64,000 bases of DNA from [Chlorobium] sp. 445 (lineage in GTDB: Bacteria; Bacteroidota; Chlorobiia; Chlorobiales; Thermochlorobacteraceae), in assembly GCA_002763895.1 (NCBI GenBank), contig NSLH01000001.1, positions 173,859 through 237,858 on the forward strand, written 5' to 3'. The number at the start of each line of letters is the position of its first letter. Positions within the stretch are counted from its first letter, which is position 1. Below are positions 16,470-25,718 of this stretch, one piece after another. Under the pieces are notes generated by a model. The model made no database searches. It had not been told where the DNA came from and saw only the letters and a list, made by a program, of their open reading frames with translations. Position numbers and translations under genes: made by a program.

Positions 16470-19220
16470 CTACTTGACAAGCAGCATCTTGTGCATTTTC
16501 TGAAATCCCGAAGCCGAAAGGACATAGAAATAAACTCCAGCGGACAGCGAAGAGGCGTCAGCAGAAAATACGACTCGATATCGCCCAGCGGCTTGGTGTG
16601 CATTGACCAGCGTGGTGACTTCACGCCCGAGTACATCATAGACTTTCAAACTTACTTGCGAGACTTTCGGCAATTCATATACAATGATGGTAGAAGGATT
16701 GAACGGATTCGGATAATTTTGCTCAAGGCGATACTCCGTAGGGAATGCAGACAAGACGTTGCGTACTTCTACTGTAACGTGCGGGGTGTAGTCATGCGCA
16801 GTCCCATTAAAATCAGTGGAGCGAAGTGTGTAGGTATAGGTTTTGCCACCTTCGACGGTCGCATCAAGAAAGGCATAGTGTGTAAGCGAAGTGGTCGTGC
16901 CTCTACCACGCAAGTCAGGTGAAAAGGCGTAGCTTGCAATCATCTGCCATGCCTGAGGTTCATTGGGCGTTTGCACTGTGCGCAGAATCTCAAAGCCGGC
17001 ATTATTGCGCTCACTTGCAGTTGACCAAGAGAGTCGGACACCAGCAGGCGTGGCAGCACCTGTAAAACTAATAAGTTCAACTGGCAAAGGGTTATCAGAG
17101 GGATCAGCAATTGCCCATTGGCTAAATGCCGTAACGCCAGAGACTTCCACATAATTATCAACGGTGTTATTTGTGCCGCCTTGCAACTCCCAATTAGCGC
17201 CATTGAAGCGATAGAGCTTCAAATTGCCTTCACTGAGCCCGCCTGCAGCAACCTCAACATCGTTGTAATAGAGGCGTAGCGTAGCATTGAAGATGCCCGA
17301 GCCACCAGATGGTGTAATGACAACACGCCGTTGCACAGCTTTTGCGCTGCCGATGGAGCTAGGGGTGGTGTTGGGGTAAATCTCAACGGTCACTTGGTCA
17401 ATGTCTTCATTTGCAAAGTTGAGAAAGGCACCATACTTGCCGCTAAGATCATTCCAAATGAAATTCCCTGTGCGTGTAATTTGAGCACTTTGTCCACTCT
17501 TGGGCAATGCCGCTTGAAAAGCGCCGAGGGCGTACATTTTCCCGTGTCCCCAATCCATGCGATGCGGTGGAATTGTCCCAGTAGCAATATCGCGCCGTGA
17601 GCTATCGGCAAGAAGAGCTCTAAACTGAGATGTAGAAAGTAAAGGGTTTGCTTGCAATAGCAGAGCGCCAAGTCCTGCAAGATGCGGTGCTGAAGCTGAA
17701 GTGCCACCAAAAAGCCCATTTGTAGTTGTAACATTCGTGGGTGCGCTGACTTCGGGTTTGAGTTGATTGTTGCGTGTCAGGCCTAAACTTGAACTGGCAT
17801 CACGATTGCCAGAACTAACATCATAGCTCACCACGCAAATAGCTGAATCCGCTGTAGAGGGTGTAGTAAGGCTGCGATAATCGTTTTGGTTGCTTGTCCA
17901 AAATCCGCCGTGCACGCGCCAGCCATCGTATGGTACTGCGCTCAAGCTCAAGTTGTTCAGGCGAACACGCCAACCGGGTTCATTCTGTCGATTCTCAATC
18001 ACAAATTGAATTTCTTTGTCACCATTCGGAGCATAGGTGTTGTGATAGACTCTGACGGGCAGACTTACTTGCACGGTCGGGCTTAACCCAAATGGACCAT
18101 ATTGAGTGTTGTCAGGCGCAATTAAGCTCACCGTCATATTGGCTGAGCCCGGATACCACAAGTGTCCATAAAAGCTAAATCCATTGGCATTGTTGTTACC
18201 AGTTGTGAAAGAAGTTTCACTTTGAGCGCTGGGGGGCACGGTAGCATCGATGTGGACGTTTGCGCCGCCGTTGTTGCCGCCTGCAATTGAGAAGAGGGTG
18301 CCAGCGCCCGCCAGTGAACTGATAGCAAGCTCTGTGGAGCGCGAGCCATCATGTGCGCCAAAATTGCTGCCATAACTGTATGAAATCGAAATGGGCTTAC
18401 CTAAGGCAGCGGCTTTTTGTTTGAGATAAGTGAAAGCATGAATGACTGAGGTATCGATGGTGTTGGCAAGAACAACGAGCATAATATCGGCTTCGGGAGC
18501 AATACCTGCTTGTCCGCTTGCACGTCCGTTCCCAGCTGCAATACCAAGGCAGGCTGTTCCATGCGCATTGTTCGGCACACTCACGCTCAGAGTATTGATA
18601 TCAGCGCTGCTATACTCTGCGCCAAAACTAAATCCAGTAGGTGCTGTGCCTGTCCCGCCTTGATGCCAGAGGCTGACAATGCGCGTAGTGTTGTCAGGGT
18701 TGCGAAAATCATGGTTGTAGATGTCAAAGCCTAAATCCACGACACCGACAATCGTGCCTTGTCCGCGATAGCCTAAAGCATGCACCGAATCAGTGTTCGT
18801 GCCGAGCCAGCGCCCACTTGATTGTTGATTACTGCAACTAAGATTCATCGAAAGCGGTTCATCTTCAATGAGCGAGAGCGAAATGTGGCACAGTGAAACC
18901 AGCGTAGCTAATTCAGACAGTCGGCGTATAGGCAGCGAAACCAGTACCACGCGTGAAAGGCTTTGTGAGAGTGTGCCTTGGAGTGCGTGCACTTCTTGCT
19001 CAATGCGCTGGAGTTCGTCGTAAGAAAATTCTCGGTGTTTCGGTGTAAGCGTGAGAGTAACACGCTCATGCTCACCCAGTGCACTGAGGCGCGCAAGTGC
19101 AGAGAGTGAGAATGAAACATGCCTTTGTTTGGGAATTGAAGATTGTGCTGAACTCTCAAGAACGCTAGCAGCAATGGCTATGCATAGCAAAAGAAGGCGA
19201 CGAAGCCAGAGTAAAGACAT
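16470..19220 (-). CDS. Secreted subtilisin-like serine protease with type IX secretion sorting domain
   Basis: Order: signal peptide, propeptide-like region, S8 catalytic domain, beta-sandwich region, C-terminal sorting domain. The catalytic residues are the Asp in VVDLGFDIYNHDF, the His in NAHGTACLGIAAGNG and the Ser in GTSASAPHLAGLGALL. The last 85 or so residues (EYRLEQNYPNPFNPST, VSLKVYDVLGREV, AGVYFYVL) are a type A sorting domain, so export by the type IX system and surface attachment or release are expected. The start was set at 19220, which gives a proper signal peptide and avoids overlap with the NlpC/P60 stop at 19240; an in-frame ATG at 19274 is less likely. Substrate unknown; perhaps protein scavenging. 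Confidence 0.93.
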   Translation of the reverse strand: MSLLWLRRLLLLCIAIAASVLESSAQSSIPKQRHVSFSLSALARLSALGEHERVTLTLTPKHREFSYDELQRIEQEVHALQGTLSQSLSRVVLVSLPIRRLSELATLVSLCHISLSLIEDEPLSMNLSCSNQQSSGRWLGTNTDSVHALGYRGQGTIVGVVDLGFDIYNHDFRNPDNTTRIVSLWHQGGTGTAPTGFSFGAEYSSADINTLSVSVPNNAHGTACLGIAAGNGRASGQAGIAPEADIMLVVLANTIDTSVIHAFTYLKQKAAALGKPISISYSYGSNFGAHDGSRSTELAISSLAGAGTLFSIAGGNNGGANVHIDATVPPSAQSETSFTTGNNNANGFSFYGHLWYPGSANMTVSLIAPDNTQYGPFGLSPTVQVSLPVRVYHNTYAPNGDKEIQFVIENRQNEPGWRVRLNNLSLSAVPYDGWRVHGGFWTSNQNDYRSLTTPSTADSAICVVSYDVSSGNRDASSSLGLTRNNQLKPEVSAPTNVTTTNGLFGGTSASAPHLAGLGALLLQANPLLSTSQFRALLADSSRRDIATGTIPPHRMDWGHGKMYALGAFQAALPKSGQSAQITRTGNFIWNDLSGKYGAFLNFANEDIDQVTVEIYPNTTPSSIGSAKAVQRRVVITPSGGSGIFNATLRLYYNDVEVAAGGLSEGNLKLYRFNGANWELQGGTNNTVDNYVEVSGVTAFSQWAIADPSDNPLPVELISFTGAATPAGVRLSWSTASERNNAGFEILRTVQTPNEPQAWQMIASYAFSPDLRGRGTTTSLTHYAFLDATVEGGKTYTYTLRSTDFNGTAHDYTPHVTVEVRNVLSAFPTEYRLEQNYPNPFNPSTIIVYELPKVSQVSLKVYDVLGREVTTLVNAHQAAGRYRVVFSADASSLSAGVYFYVLSASGFQKMHKMLLVK

Positions 19221-19239
19221 AGCGTGCAAACAAAATAGG

Positions 19240-19854
19240 TTATTGAAGCTGCACAATGCGACGCGCTGTAACATAGCGCTGTTGATAGTACCGCTCGCTC
19301 AAATTGCTGATGGTTACACCAATTTTGACGCTGGCATGAGCAAAGTTCCCATTGCCGATATAGACGCCCACATGTGAAATGCCCTTGCCATAGATGTTAA
19401 AAAAGACCAGATCGCCGAACTGTAAATCGGGCTTGGCGACAGGAGTTCCGATTTGCGCTTGTGCTGATGAAGAACGGGGCAATTCGATATTGAGCGCATC
19501 ACGAAAAATCTTGCCAGTGAATCCCGAACAATCAAAGCCCTGTGCATCTTGTCCGCCATAGCGATATTGCGTACCAACATAGCGATTGATTTCTTCCTGC
19601 AAGCGAGCTTTAGCAGGTGTACCCAGCGAAGCTCGTTTCAGGCTAGCATAGAACAGGCGCACTTCTTTATCGTTGCTTTTTGGAGAAGAAGTAGCAGAAC
19701 TAACTTCAGACTCTAACGCTGTAACTTCGTCTCGAGTCGCAGGTTTCGCTTTATAGCGCAAGGAAGATGTCGTAGATTGACAGCCCAGCGTGAGCCCCCA
19801 TAAGCTAATAACGAGCGCCACGCATATTGGTGTAGCAAATCGGTAAGTAGGCAT
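19240..19854 (-). CDS. NlpC/P60 cell-wall hydrolase lipoprotein
   Basis: A 204-residue lipoprotein: the hydrophobic leader ends in a lipobox with Cys (TLGCQS). The NlpC/P60 domain has its catalytic Cys in FDCSGFTGKIF and the His in GISHVGVYIG, with another His in GNFAHAS completing the usual site. It cleaves gamma-D-Glu-diaminopimelate type bonds in peptidoglycan, probably from the outer or inner membrane face. It sits 19 bases upstream of the subtilase gene on the same strand and may share its transcript. Confidence 0.9.
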   Translation of the reverse strand: MPTYRFATPICVALVISLWGLTLGCQSTTSSLRYKAKPATRDEVTALESEVSSATSSPKSNDKEVRLFYASLKRASLGTPAKARLQEEINRYVGTQYRYGGQDAQGFDCSGFTGKIFRDALNIELPRSSSAQAQIGTPVAKPDLQFGDLVFFNIYGKGISHVGVYIGNGNFAHASVKIGVTISNLSERYYQQRYVTARRIVQLQ

Positions 19855-19883
19855 AAGACCGTCATTTTAGAGCGCAAAACACG

Positions 19884-19891
19884 CAAAGTTA
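19884..19891 (-). promoter_or_regulatory. Possible -7 box (TAnnTTTG) for the NlpC/P60 gene
   Basis: The minus strand reads TAACTTTG, 30 bases before the ATG at 19854. No TTG element is seen at the right distance, so support is partial. Confidence 0.3.
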
Positions 19892-19946
19892 AAGTAATTA
19901 CGCTAAATTGCGAGAATAAAGTTGCAGCGCTAATGTGCAAGGATGC

Positions 19947-21215
19947 TCATAGAGAGCTTTCGGCAAGAGAAGTAACTTCAGTTTCCACGCGAGCTGCAGG
20001 CTCTTCGGCAGGCTTTACCCATTCAACGAGAGTGATGCACAGCAGGGTTGCAGCACTGGCAGCGATGCCGACCAACCAGTAATTAGTTAGCGCGCCGCCT
20101 TCGCCCTTGCCAATCACCAGACCAGCAAGAAATGATGCAAGCCCTGATGAGAGTTGTTGCACACAGGAATTGATGCTCATAAAACTCCCACGATAGCGCG
20201 ATTCAATGCTGGACGTAATGAGCGAAACTGCAGGCACAAACCGACCTGAAACGAAAATCATAAAAAGTGTCGTAACGCATAGTGCAAGTGCAAGAGGTGT
20301 TTGGGGCAATGATGTCAGCAGTAAAATCGGTACAATCGAGCAGGCAGCAGCCAATTGGAAGATGCGTTTCTTGCCGTACTTATCCGATAGCACGCCGACA
20401 TAGCGCGATGTAAAAAACGTGGCAAGCCCACCAAAAAGATAGATGTAAGGTAAATCTGCTTCTGAAAGCCCAACATTGCCGACCATATATGGACTGATGA
20501 AAGGAATCACGGAAAAGCCTGACAGCATCAACATGCTCATAAACATGAAGGTGCGCCAGTTGTTCGGTGTGGAGAGCACCATGCGCATGTCGTCCAGTGG
20601 CGATGTAGAGGTGCAGCGTGAGAGGTGTTGTGTCATAGATGGAAGGAAGTAAAACGCCCCAAGCCATGTTACTGTGCTCAAGGCAGCGAGCATAAAAAAC
20701 GGTGCATGCCATGAAAGCAAATGCGCAAGGTAAAGTCCAAACGGCACGCCAGCGATGGAGGCAACAGAAAAAGAGGACATGATGATGCCAGTGGCGGCGC
20801 CGCGTCTTGCTTCAGGAATAGCATCGCCAACAATTGCCATGACGAGTGCGCCCATAATACCGCCGAATGCACCTGCTGTGGCGCGTGCAAGCATTAGGAG
20901 TTCGTAAGTTGGGGCAATAGCACAAAAGAGAGTGCCGAGTGTAAAGCCGGCATAAAGTACAAGCAAGGCAAGACGCCGGTCAAGGCGGTCGATAAAAAAC
21001 GCTCCGAGAAACCCAAACACGGCGGCACTGAAGGTGTAGCAAGAAACAACGAGTCCGAAGGCTTGGGGCGAAATCTCAAAATGCCGCATAAATTGCGGTC
21101 CAAGTGGCATCATGATGACAAAGTCCAGAACATTGGTCAATTGTATCGTTGCCAAAATGATGAGCAGAAGTTGCTCACGAGAAAAAAAATCGCCTTTGCG
21201 CGATAGCTCAATCAT
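19947..21215 (-). CDS. MFS transporter, drug/sugar efflux type
   Basis: Has 422 residues and twelve predicted membrane helices with a cytoplasmic loop after helix six. The loop between helices two and three reads FLGAFFIDRLDRR, the MFS motif A region, and TAGAFGGIMGALVMA resembles the AraJ/CynX-like efflux group. A second motif A copy (RYVGVLSDKYGKKRIF) sits in the C-terminal half. It most likely exports a small molecule by proton antiport across the inner membrane. Stands alone, 92 bases upstream of the NlpC/P60 gene. Substrate cannot be inferred. Confidence 0.85.
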   Translation of the reverse strand: MIELSRKGDFFSREQLLLIILATIQLTNVLDFVIMMPLGPQFMRHFEISPQAFGLVVSCYTFSAAVFGFLGAFFIDRLDRRLALLVLYAGFTLGTLFCAIAPTYELLMLARATAGAFGGIMGALVMAIVGDAIPEARRGAATGIIMSSFSVASIAGVPFGLYLAHLLSWHAPFFMLAALSTVTWLGAFYFLPSMTQHLSRCTSTSPLDDMRMVLSTPNNWRTFMFMSMLMLSGFSVIPFISPYMVGNVGLSEADLPYIYLFGGLATFFTSRYVGVLSDKYGKKRIFQLAAACSIVPILLLTSLPQTPLALALCVTTLFMIFVSGRFVPAVSLITSSIESRYRGSFMSINSCVQQLSSGLASFLAGLVIGKGEGGALTNYWLVGIAASAATLLCITLVEWVKPAEEPAARVETEVTSLAESSL

Positions 21216-21349
21216 AGTGTGTCTTGAGCGTGTCTTAAAAAATCTTTTGGTAGTCCGATAACGAGTTGTCGCTAAATTGCTGCATGTGATTGATGCAAGG
21301 CTTCAAATCAAAGTCTTGCTTGAAAAGTTTTCCTCATACTTGAAGCAAA

Positions 21350-22174
21350 ATGAAAGTGGCATCAACAAAACCAACAAGTAAAACCCGCAATCTTCGACTG
21401 GTGCTGGAGTATGATGGAACGCCGTTTGCAGGTTGGCAGCGTCAGCCGCAAAATCGTCATCAAATCACAATCCAAGGCGAAATCGAAAAAGTGCTCGGTC
21501 AAGTGCTGCAAGAATCCATTGAGGTCATTGGCGCAGGCAGAACGGATGCAGGCGTTCATGCAAAAATGCAAGTTGCAAATTTTTGGACCCATAGCAAAAT
21601 GAGCACGGAAAAGTTGCGCTATGTGCTCAATCGCCTTTTACCAAAAGAAATTTCGGTGAGCCGTGTAAAAGAAGTAGATGAAGCCTTTCATGCTCGATTT
21701 TCTGCTACAGCGCGCACCTATCGCTATTTTCTGACAACCGAAAAAAGCGCGTTAGCGCATCGTTACACGGCATTTTACCCTTATCGGACGCTCTCACTCG
21801 ACGCACTGCAAGCGTGTGCTAAGCTTATCATCGGTGAGCACGATTTCACATCGTTCTGCAAAGCAGGGTCTGCTGTAAAACACAAACGGTGTCGCATACA
21901 AACTGCACAGTGGAAAAAGGTAGGAAAGACAATTGTGTTTGAGATTACTGCAGACCGATTTTTGCACAGCATGGTGCGTTTGCTCGTGGGAACAATGCTC
22001 GATGTAGGAAAAGGTGAGCTGACGCTTAGCGATTTTCAGCGTATCTTTGCAGGTAAAGATGTGCGTCTGGCAGGCGCTTCTGCAAAGCCGAATGGACTTT
22101 TCCTGTGGAAAATCCACTATGGCAAACGGCTCACAGTGCCAACCGAAAGCGATGAATCCGAAGACAGCGAATAA
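21350..22174 (+). CDS. truA: tRNA pseudouridine(38-40) synthase
   Basis: Makes pseudouridine at positions 38-40 of the tRNA anticodon stem. The catalytic Asp lies in GAGRTDAGVHA, and the family opening LVLEYDGTPFAGWQRQPQ is intact. The C-terminal RFLHSMVRLLVGTMLDVG motif is also present. At 274 residues it is near the usual length, with a short acidic tail (ESDESEDSE). Followed by the DUF192 gene 106 bases later. Assignment is secure. Confidence 0.96.
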   Translation: MKVASTKPTSKTRNLRLVLEYDGTPFAGWQRQPQNRHQITIQGEIEKVLGQVLQESIEVIGAGRTDAGVHAKMQVANFWTHSKMSTEKLRYVLNRLLPKEISVSRVKEVDEAFHARFSATARTYRYFLTTEKSALAHRYTAFYPYRTLSLDALQACAKLIIGEHDFTSFCKAGSAVKHKRCRIQTAQWKKVGKTIVFEITADRFLHSMVRLLVGTMLDVGKGELTLSDFQRIFAGKDVRLAGASAKPNGLFLWKIHYGKRLTVPTESDESEDSE

Positions 22175-22280
22175 AAGTAAAACCACCTTGCCTGAAGCCT
22201 AAGAGAAAGGCAATGGCGACAGAGACAAATGAAAAACCCTTGTAGAGACAACAAAAGACAGTTACTTTAATAAGCAAACT

Positions 22281-22757
22281 ATGCTGAGAACAATACCTGT
22301 GCTTCTGCTGATCATAGCAACGATGCTTACAGGGTGCGACATGCTCTCAAAGAAAGAGGGGGCAGAGACAAGTGCGGTAAAGTCAAAAACAATGCGCGCC
22401 GGTAAGCGTAAAGTCAGAATTGACACGGCAATTGTCTGGGTTGAAATTGCAGATAAAGAAGACTTACGTCAGAAAGGACTGATGTTTCGAAACGAACTGC
22501 CAGAAGATGAAGGAATGCTTTTCGTCTTCGAGCGCCCTGATATTCAGTCGTTTTGGATGCGCAATACTTACATTCCGCTCGACATTGCGTTCATTGATGC
22601 AAAAGGCAAAATTACAGATATTCACCAGATGAAACCATTAGATGAAGGACCGCGCTATGAGTCGTCTGTACCCGTCATGTTTGCCTTAGAAGTCAATCAA
22701 GGCTGGTTTGCAAAGCGCGGTATCAAAGTGGGGGCTCAGGTTTCATACGACGACTAA
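22281..22757 (+). CDS. DUF192 family lipoprotein
   Basis: A 158-residue protein with a lipobox (MLTGCD) after a hydrophobic leader, so it is probably membrane-attached. The DUF192 domain runs from about residue 50 to the end, with the typical RQKGLMFRNELPEDEGMLF and SFWMRNTYIPLDIAFID stretches. The family is a small beta-barrel of unknown role found across bacteria and archaea. It ends 47 bases before the diguanylate cyclase, so the two may be co-transcribed. Confidence 0.88.
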   Translation: MLRTIPVLLLIIATMLTGCDMLSKKEGAETSAVKSKTMRAGKRKVRIDTAIVWVEIADKEDLRQKGLMFRNELPEDEGMLFVFERPDIQSFWMRNTYIPLDIAFIDAKGKITDIHQMKPLDEGPRYESSVPVMFALEVNQGWFAKRGIKVGAQVSYDD

Positions 22758-22804
22758 AACTGAATGCTACGCTATCCTGCAATTCGACTAAGCGCGTTTG
22801 TGAT

Positions 22805-23644
22805 ATGAGTGAGAAAATTTATACATCAACTGTATCGACAGAGAAGATGATGCCAAAAGAGCGTCTGACAAGGCTCATTGAAGACTGCGAGAATCTGCGT
22901 AAAAAAGCCTTGATGTCGTCAGAAGCTCTTGCACTGCTCGAGCGACATCGCTCTGACTTGTGCGCCTTACTCGACTATTACAATACGCAATCTTACCACG
23001 CCGCAAACATTAAAAATGAAGACGATCAGAATTTGATTTTAGAGCTCCAAGAAATGCGTGCAGAGCTGCAACTGGCAAATGAAGCCTTACAGTTTTTGGA
23101 TAAACAGAAAACCGAGTTGATGGCAGAATTAGAGCATCAAAGACAGGCATTTGAACAACAAAGCCGTGAAGATGGGCTCACCAAACTCTACAACCGGCGT
23201 TACATTGATACGCTCCTTGCTCAAGAATTTGAACGAAGCAAGCGCTTCAACCATCCCTTTACCATCGGAATCATTGACATCGATCATTTCAAGAATATCA
23301 ATGATACCTTCTCGCACCAAGTGGGCGATGAAGTGATTAGAACTATCGCACAGATTTTCAAAAATAACTTGCGCGCTATGGATTTGGTCGGGCGATACGG
23401 CGGTGAAGAGTTCGTCATCGGTCTCTTAGAAACATCGCTTATGCGCGCCGTGCTGGTTGCAGAAAAACTGCGCCGCGCTGTTGAGGAATTTAACTGGATT
23501 GTTGTCAAACCGAATCTGCGCGTAACGGTCAGCATCGGTCTTGCTGAAAACGCCAAGATGGCTAACCACGAAAAAATGATTTCCGAAGCCGATAAAAAAC
23601 TCTATGAAGCCAAACGCAGCGGCAGAAATCTCGTGCGCTACTAA
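22805..23644 (+). CDS. Diguanylate cyclase (GGDEF) with coiled-coil N-terminus
   Basis: Makes cyclic di-GMP from two GTP. The C-terminal GGDEF domain (about 115-279) keeps the active-site GGEEF at residues 199-203, preceded by RAMD at 190-193, the canonical five-residue-spaced RxxD inhibitory site, so product inhibition is expected. Residues 1-110 are mostly charged helix with heptad character and no membrane segment, which may dimerise the enzyme. No sensory domain is recognisable. Cytoplasmic. Neighbours give no clear target process. Confidence 0.93.
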   Translation: MSEKIYTSTVSTEKMMPKERLTRLIEDCENLRKKALMSSEALALLERHRSDLCALLDYYNTQSYHAANIKNEDDQNLILELQEMRAELQLANEALQFLDKQKTELMAELEHQRQAFEQQSREDGLTKLYNRRYIDTLLAQEFERSKRFNHPFTIGIIDIDHFKNINDTFSHQVGDEVIRTIAQIFKNNLRAMDLVGRYGGEEFVIGLLETSLMRAVLVAEKLRRAVEEFNWIVVKPNLRVTVSIGLAENAKMANHEKMISEADKKLYEAKRSGRNLVRY

Positions 23645-23650
23645 CCCAGC

Positions 23651-23678
23651 TCAACGATTTAGACTAAACTATCGTTGA
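23651..23678 (+). other. Hairpin between diguanylate cyclase and ftrB
   Basis: TCAACGAT (23651-23658) pairs with ATCGTTGA (23671-23678), with further TTTAG/CTAAA pairing possible inside. No T tract follows; it may be a weak stop or an mRNA-stabilising stem. Confidence 0.4.
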
Positions 23679-23721
23679 AGAAAGTATAGGGCAATACAGA
23701 ACAACTTAAAATAAAGACATT

Positions 23722-24123
23722 ATGGCTCAACCATCTGAAGCGGCACTCAAAAAAGTGTGGAAGTATGTGGAGAACTACTTTGAGAAGTCTGGCACATTCC
23801 CACACCCTGACCGCAGCATTACAGAAGCCGTGGTAAATGGACTGGCGCAACACATTGATGAACTCGGAAAACCGCTTTGTCCATGCAATTTCTACGTGGA
23901 TAAAAAAGCTGAAGTCCAAAGACGCGAGTGGATATGCGCTTGTGATGAAATGAAACTCTACAAGTATTGTCACTGCCTATTATTTGTAACCAAAGAAGGG
24001 TTGCCGATTACCGAATACTTACCAGAAGACCATGAAGGGCGGCAAATCTATGGATTGGTCAAAGACCCCACGCCAGACAAAGGGCGCGAAGCGACAAAAG
24101 TCACGCACCCTGAACGGCATTGA
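23722..24123 (+). CDS. ftrB: Ferredoxin-thioredoxin reductase catalytic subunit
   Basis: Passes electrons from ferredoxin to a thioredoxin disulfide by way of a [4Fe-4S] cluster. The six cluster and disulfide Cys follow the family spacing exactly: C53-P-C55, 16 residues, C72-A-C74, 8 residues, C83-H-C85. The middle pair reads CAC instead of the usual CPC. At 133 residues it is the common length. No gene for the variable subunit is nearby. In a phototroph this enzyme links photosynthetic reductant to thiol regulation. Confidence 0.9.
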   Translation: MAQPSEAALKKVWKYVENYFEKSGTFPHPDRSITEAVVNGLAQHIDELGKPLCPCNFYVDKKAEVQRREWICACDEMKLYKYCHCLLFVTKEGLPITEYLPEDHEGRQIYGLVKDPTPDKGREATKVTHPERH

Positions 24124-24255
24124 GAGTCTGCGCAAGCAATCAAGCAAAAGGTGTGATGCACAAAACATAAATGCAATAGTTTTTTAGTAGCGTAGTTAAT
24201 TCTTTAACCAAGACCAGTGGAGTAAGAGGTCGCAACGATGAAAGGAGAAACATCA

Positions 24256-24474
24256 ATGCCAGAAACGAAAGACGGACGTACGGAAGTGCGCCAAATGCCC
24301 GATACGGTTCGCACCGCGGGCTCAGACACCATTCGTGAAACGGACATGGGGACAATGCTCACTAAGCCGAAAGTGCCAGGTGAAGTCAAAAAGACGACCA
24401 TCAAAAAAGAGCGAAAAATGCCCGACACAGTTCGCACGGCTGGACAAGACGACATTATGGCAACCGATAACTAA
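24256..24474 (+). CDS. Small hydrophilic protein with an internal duplication
   Basis: A 72-residue, charged and probably disordered protein. Two near-identical segments, MPDTVRTAGSDTIRETD and MPDTVRTAGQDDIMATD, flank a Lys-rich middle. The ATG at 24256 is preceded by a good AAAGGAGA ribosome site seven bases upstream, which decides the start over an in-frame ATG at 24238. A strong terminator follows at 24541, so it is probably a single-gene transcript. No family is recognised. Codon pattern and the ribosome site make it a likely real gene. Confidence 0.6.
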   Translation: MPETKDGRTEVRQMPDTVRTAGSDTIRETDMGTMLTKPKVPGEVKKTTIKKERKMPDTVRTAGQDDIMATDN

Positions 24475-24540
24475 GAGCCGCACAGCGTCTTGTCTGAGAT
24501 AACCAACGGGCTTTGAAGTCTCTTTGAAAACGTCTATATC

Positions 24541-24583
24541 GAAACCTCTCTTGTGCATAAAACAGGAGAGGTTTCAATTTTTC
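24541..24583 (+). terminator. Rho-independent terminator
   Basis: A perfect 10-bp stem (24541-24550 with 24566-24575, GAAACCTCTC/GAGAGGTTTC) is followed by AATTTTTC. It separates the small duplicated-peptide gene from the PorV-like gene. Confidence 0.8.
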
Positions 24584-24596
24584 CCGCAAAATGTGA

Positions 24597-25712
24597 ATGT
24601 CAAAGTCCAGAAAAATCACAATTCTACTTGTCGTCTGTGCCATTCTCCTTTTTGTCAGAGCAAGTCATGCACAAATTGTGTTGGGTAAGTATGCAGGCGA
24701 GTTTTTGGCGTTTGGTGTCGGAGCGCGTCCGCTTGGCATGGGCGGTGTGGCGGCAGCCCTTGCGCAAGATGTAACCGCAGGCTATTGGAATCCGGCTGGA
24801 CTGGCAAAAATCAACTACCCACAAGTTGCGCTAATGCATGCGCAGAGTTTTGCCAACGTGGTTAATTACAACTACGGCGCAGTAGCCATCCCATTCGAAG
24901 AAAACAAAAGTTTCGCCCTAAGTGTCGTTCGACTGGGCATCTCTGACATTCCTGACACGCGTGGTGCATGGGACGAAGCGCGCAACCGTCCGATTGATAA
25001 TGCTGAAAATCTCATCACACGCTTTGGCGCCGCCGATTGGGCGTTTCTAGTGTCCTACTCAGTCACAACGCCTTACAAATTGATGTATGGGCTGAATGCA
25101 AAATTCATTTTGCGTAACATCGGCGAGTTTGCAAACGCTTGGGGCATTGGTGTGGATGCTGGGGTCATCTACGATTTAGGCAGCGGTATCACCGTAGGTG
25201 TATCACTGCAAGATGTTACCACAACATTCATTTCATGGACAACTGGACGCCAAGAACTCATTGCGCCAACAGCAAAACTCGGCGGTGGCTATGTCGTTGA
25301 GGCGCTTTATGGACGCTTTACGCTGGGCATTGATACCGATGTGCGCTTTGAAGGACGCCGCAGTGCATCACATCTTGCTTTTGGCACAATAAGCCTGAAT
25401 TTTCGTGGTGGCGTGGAATACAGCTACAAGAACATTGTCGCACTGCGTGGCGGCATCGATGATATCGGACGGCTAACTTTAGGCGCTGGACTAAGAATCG
25501 CAAAACTCAATATCGATTACAGTTTTGCACGCTTCGACGGGATCGATCAACTGGGTAACTCACATCGTATTTCCTTGCAGTTGGAGCTCGATCAAGCGGC
25601 ATTTCGACGCAAAGGTTATGTGCCGCCACCCGAAGAAACTGAGCCTGAGACACCAAAGTCTGATGAACCAAAAACAAACGAAACAAATCCCAAAAGTGGT
25701 GAGGAGCCATAA
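24597..25712 (+). CDS. PorV/PorQ family outer-membrane beta-barrel protein
   Basis: Has 371 residues with a signal peptide ending near ASHAQ. The mature N-terminus carries the family signature of a Gly-rich first strand (FGVGARPLGMGG) and DVTAGYWNPAGLA, followed by alternating beta-barrel strands. A Pro/Glu-rich tail of about 30 residues ends the protein. PorV-type proteins act with the type IX secretion system, where PorV shuttles cargo to the attachment machinery; this fits the sorting domain on the subtilase at 16470-19220. Whether this is PorV itself or a paralogue cannot be settled. Six bases separate it from ribE. Confidence 0.8.
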   Translation: MSKSRKITILLVVCAILLFVRASHAQIVLGKYAGEFLAFGVGARPLGMGGVAAALAQDVTAGYWNPAGLAKINYPQVALMHAQSFANVVNYNYGAVAIPFEENKSFALSVVRLGISDIPDTRGAWDEARNRPIDNAENLITRFGAADWAFLVSYSVTTPYKLMYGLNAKFILRNIGEFANAWGIGVDAGVIYDLGSGITVGVSLQDVTTTFISWTTGRQELIAPTAKLGGGYVVEALYGRFTLGIDTDVRFEGRRSASHLAFGTISLNFRGGVEYSYKNIVALRGGIDDIGRLTLGAGLRIAKLNIDYSFARFDGIDQLGNSHRISLQLELDQAAFRRKGYVPPPEETEPETPKSDEPKTNETNPKSGEEP

Positions 25713-25718
25713 CGCAAA

